Assembly: GCA_036874045.1 (NCBI GenBank)
Contig: CM072336.1
Coordinates: 22,581,501 to 22,645,500 of the forward strand
Source of the DNA: Cymodocea nodosa
Taxonomy: Eukaryota > Streptophyta > Magnoliopsida > Alismatales > Cymodoceaceae
Direction: 5' to 3'
Length of the DNA: 64,000 nucleotides
A model generated the notes under the pieces. The model did no database searches. It was not told the origin of the DNA and saw nothing but the letters and a program-made list of their open reading frames with translations. The position numbers were made by a program, and so were the translations under genes. Positions 61,089-64,000 of the stretch are shown here, one piece after another (the first letter of the stretch is position 1; the number at the start of each line of letters is the position of its first letter).

Positions 61089-62286
61089 GAATGCTGGAAT
61101 ATGCTCTGCTTCGTTTGCCTACTGCATTGCACAAATATCACGTTCTGTACGATATCTCTTCTTTCTGCCTTTGATTTTTTGTCATGTGTGTCGTTAACCT
61201 TACCGGATTGTGCACGATTTCCCCTTATTAGCATCAAAATTTCGGATTTGAACTCAAGTCGTTGTTTTCGTTGTCAGCTTGCTGCGTTATAAATATGAGC
61301 AGTCTTGTGTCTGAATGATATATGTATTGGTTATATTTAATTATGATTTTTTTCAAGAAAAACAATTTGCCAATGTTACGCCAATCTTATTTATAAATCA
61401 TTTATCCTAGTTGTGAAGCATATTTTGACATCATGTAATTGTTTAAAGCCCTAGGTGTATATTATGTAGACACTCGTAACCTTATCCAAACAGCATTATA
61501 AGTTTCGTTTTGTCTACCATCATCATCATTATCATCCAATACACCCAGCCAAAATTGTAGATCACCGAAAATGTCCTTTGCATTCCCCTAAAATTTCAAA
61601 GAATCTTATTTCGGTTCCTTCAATTTCAAAATCAATAATTAAGCTGTCGATTATTACAAAATCTTACCAAAAATCATCCCTAAATTAGATCAACAAGATA
61701 TATATAGTTTCCATTGAGGTTGACATTTTCGTAAGTAACAATCATTTCCATCATAAAGGCTACCCCATATTACTGAAATTAAAATTGAATGCTTAAAATA
61801 CAATACGGAAGATTCATCATCAATCATCACAAAACAAAAAAGGTCATGAATTCGTGTTTCAACAACAAATGGGAAAACTAGAATTTCCTCTTCCTCGTTT
61901 ATGGGCCGGCATTAGGGTTTATGATTTAGAAACGTGGAAGGATGGGAGTAGATTACTGATTAGATTCTATTAAGGTTGAGTGTTTACAGGGGTTTTCACA
62001 TTTTAAAAATTTATTTATTTCAATAAGTGTTTATTCTTTTTGAACTTCTCTTGAACCACTTCTAATGAGAGTTTGTTAATTACTACAAAAAAACCTGACC
62101 ATACATAATAAAAAGAGCAAAATTTAACATAATAACATTTACGTTTTCATTAATAAAAAAAACAGTACAATTTAAACTTACATGTTTGAACGTTACATTC
62201 TAAATATGCTCATGAAGAAAGCAATTGAATTTGAAACACGCTCGTACAGGAAGTGATCAAATTTGAAATATAACCAAGCACCTTAA
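61089..62286. other. 3' flank of the SYP71-type gene, nothing else recognised
   Basis: AT-rich noncoding DNA. The first 300 bp presumably contain the 3' untranslated region. No tRNA or other RNA gene seen. Confidence 0.5.
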
Positions 62287-62473
62287 TTGAATTCTTTGAT
62301 CAAATTACTAAACGGCTTAATTATCCCCTTGTTTTCCTCTTTCTTTCGGCCCGGCCCGGCCCAGCCCAGCCGGTTCGCTCAACCCAGCCTAGTCCGCCCG
62401 AGCCCGACCATGCCCTGCAAGCCTCACGCCGGCCATCCCGAAGGACGAGCCCATTCCATCGATCCCTCCGGCA

Positions 62474-62676
62474 ATGACCATATCTCCATCCAAGCTCCCC
62501 TGCCTCACCTCCGTCAATCCCTCCCGTCCGACGCATCGCACCGCTGCTGCTCTCCAGGCCGTGAGCTCCTCCGCGCTTCCCCCGGTCCACCTTGGCACCC
62601 CCGACGTCGTCATTTGCCGCCGCGCGAAGGAGTTCCGGAGGAGCTGCACGACGCCCCCCCTACTTACCGTTAGTGT
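62474..62676 (+). pseudogene. GC-rich, transit-peptide-like first exon cut by an insertion
   Basis: From ATG at 62474 the frame is rich in Ser, Pro, Thr, Ala and Arg and poor in acids: MTISPSKLPCLTSVNPSRP..., AAALQAVSSSALPP, RRAKEFRRSC. That resembles a plastid transit peptide at the start of a nuclear gene. Composition changes abruptly at about 62667-62676, where an AT-rich LTR-like sequence begins, and the frame ends in that DNA. A CCCGGCC-rich block lies upstream (62348-62400). No product recognised, and it could be chance coding in GC-rich promoter DNA. Confidence 0.35.
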
Positions 62677-63178
62677 AATGGAAACTTATTATCTTCGAGA
62701 CTGTCAAATCACTACATAACGTTTAAGAGAATTTGATCGTTGTATATAAAAGCAATCAAATTATTCAGTCAGAGAGAGCTAACGTATAAAGAAAATATAC
62801 ATATAGAAAATAAAGAAGAATAGATTAAGAAAATCATAATAAGAATCATTGATCTGTGACTTTAACTCGAAAACCTTACTTACAGTTAGTTCAAAAACTT
62901 TGATTAAAAAGCTTGTGATTGATTAGTTGAAAGTTTTGACCTGAAAGTTTATTGGAATAATCGTAAGTCTGAGAATTTAGTGAAGTTTAAATTGAACTTG
63001 AGAGTGGACTAACGGTGAATTATCTAAAATTTCTTATATTTGTTTATTTATTTTTTGTTATACATGCTTACATTAATTCTGTCATGATTATTAAATTTAA
63101 TTATTCCATTGATCAAGTTAAAAATTGTTTAATAATATACATTTCACCGTTCACCCCGTGAATCATACGATGCTAACA
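62676..63178 (-). mobile_element. Probable LTR adjoining a copia pol fragment
   Basis: The 503-bp AT-rich segment begins TGTAATGGAAAC and ends ACGATGCTAACA, so it has TG...CA ends. It contains internal GAAAGTTTAT and TTGATTAGTTGAAAG-type repeats and lies between the GC-rich ORF and the copia reverse transcriptase. In the minus direction it would be the 3' LTR, with RNase H deleted. No matching flanking duplication is visible in the window because the other end is outside. Confidence 0.5.
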
Positions 63179-64000
63179 GAGTAATGCATATACCTTTCTT
63201 AGATCTGGCTAATTCTATGACCAAAAAATACTTTGATACTCCTAGTTTTAGCTTGAACCTCTCATTCAGCTCTTTTTTTAAAATAGTAATGTAATGTTGT
63301 CCTCGTTATTACCTGCAATCAAGAGATCATCCACGTACACCAAAATAACAGTGAAAGAGTCTGAATTTCCCTTTGTGAAAAGTCTGTAGTCTACATCAGA
63401 ATGCATGAAACCCATGGCAATGAATGCCTCTGTCAACATGAAATACCAATTGCATCTAGATTGCTTTAATCCATACAGTGACTTTTATAAGTGGCAAACG
63501 GAATGCTCTCCCTTTCCTTGTACTCCTGGCGGTAATTTCATATATACTACCACGAAGATACGCATTATTAATATCCAATTAGTGTAACTTCCAATCTTTC
63601 TTTGCTGCAATTGCTAGTATGGTTCTTAAGGTTGCAAGTTTTACTACTAGTGCATACGTTTCATGGTAGTCATATCCTTCTCTTTGTGTGTATCACTTTG
63701 TTACGAGCCTTGCCTTGTAACGATCTATCGTACCATCAGCCTTTCTTTTTGTTCTATGAACCCACTTGCACCTGATTGCTTTCTTTCCTTTCAGCAAGTC
63801 TACTATTTTCCATGTGTGATTATCTTCAAGAGCCTGCAACTCTACGTTCATAGCTTCGTCCCACTCTTTTTTTTCCTTTGGCTTGCTCAAAATTTTGTGG
63901 TTCAGTGTTTGCACAGAAGGCAAAGAAAAAAACTTCATGATCAGTACTTAGGTTCTCTAACGTGACAAAAACATTAAAATACAAGAGATATAAAATCTTT
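63179..64000 (-). pseudogene. Ty1/copia reverse transcriptase (continues beyond the right edge)
   Basis: Minus strand, from the right edge inward: WDEAMNVELQALEDNHTWKI, IRCKWVHRTKRKADGTIDRY, KARLVTK, then after a stop [73 protein letters not shown], and LGVSKYFLVIELARSKKGI, where similarity ends at about 63180. The YVDD catalytic box is intact. Stops and frameshifts break the frame. RNase H is missing. Confidence 0.88.

Noticed and set aside
62287-62673. Pro/Arg-rich frame of 128 codons
   Set aside because: It covers a CCCGGCC-rich low-complexity block. The alternative frame from 62474 looks more like a real N-terminus, and both are uncertain.

Overview
The window is nuclear DNA of a flowering plant. 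It has multi-exon genes with GT-AG introns, plant-specific gene families, AT-rich intergenic DNA and many decayed LTR retrotransposons. The first exons of two genes (42.7 kb and 52.6 kb) are much richer in GC than the rest, which is a common monocot trait, so a monocot is my best guess. That is inference only.

Layout. (1) 73-2882, minus: a malectin-like/LRR receptor kinase gene, 5'-complete and cut by the left edge of the window. (2) About 3.7-28.1 kb: a retrotransposon graveyard. Most of it belongs to one Athila/Tat-like Ty3/gypsy family whose LTRs begin TGTTTAGAATG. Fragments of gag, protease, reverse transcriptase and integrase lie in both orientations, with at least five LTR pieces, two of them apparently solo LTRs with short target-site duplications. 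Interleaved are one N-terminal F-box half (4685-4797) and three downstream copies of an ORF that looks like an F-box-associated domain (11.6, 17.6 and 22.0 kb). A chromovirus remnant (24.8-28.1 kb) is split by one of the solo LTRs. (3) 29705-35101, minus: a second, apparently intact copy of the receptor kinase (13 exons, 872 aa), with a copia RNase H fragment in one intron. Its upstream flank breaks off into a 472-bp piece copied from the gene at 42.7-51 kb. (4) 35.8-42.7 kb: no gene recognised, but hairpins, a GC-rich repeat island and an A-run-rich island. (5) 42744-50989, plus: an AAE14-type acyl-activating enzyme (o-succinylbenzoate-CoA ligase, phylloquinone pathway), 10 exons. (6) 52594-61088, plus: a SYP71-type Qc-SNARE, 9 exons, with a chromovirus remnant and a minisatellite in intron 2 and a GC-AG intron near the 3' end. 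(7) 62.3-64 kb: a GC-rich, transit-peptide-like ORF that stops at an LTR/copia insertion running off the right edge.

The three host gene families have unrelated roles (cell-surface signalling, quinone cofactor synthesis, membrane fusion) and share no visible pathway. The least ordinary part is the 4.6-24 kb block. There an F-box-like gene appears either to be carried in the 3' part of a gypsy element or to have been repeatedly duplicated and disrupted by that element. Nearly all its premature stops are at tryptophan codons.
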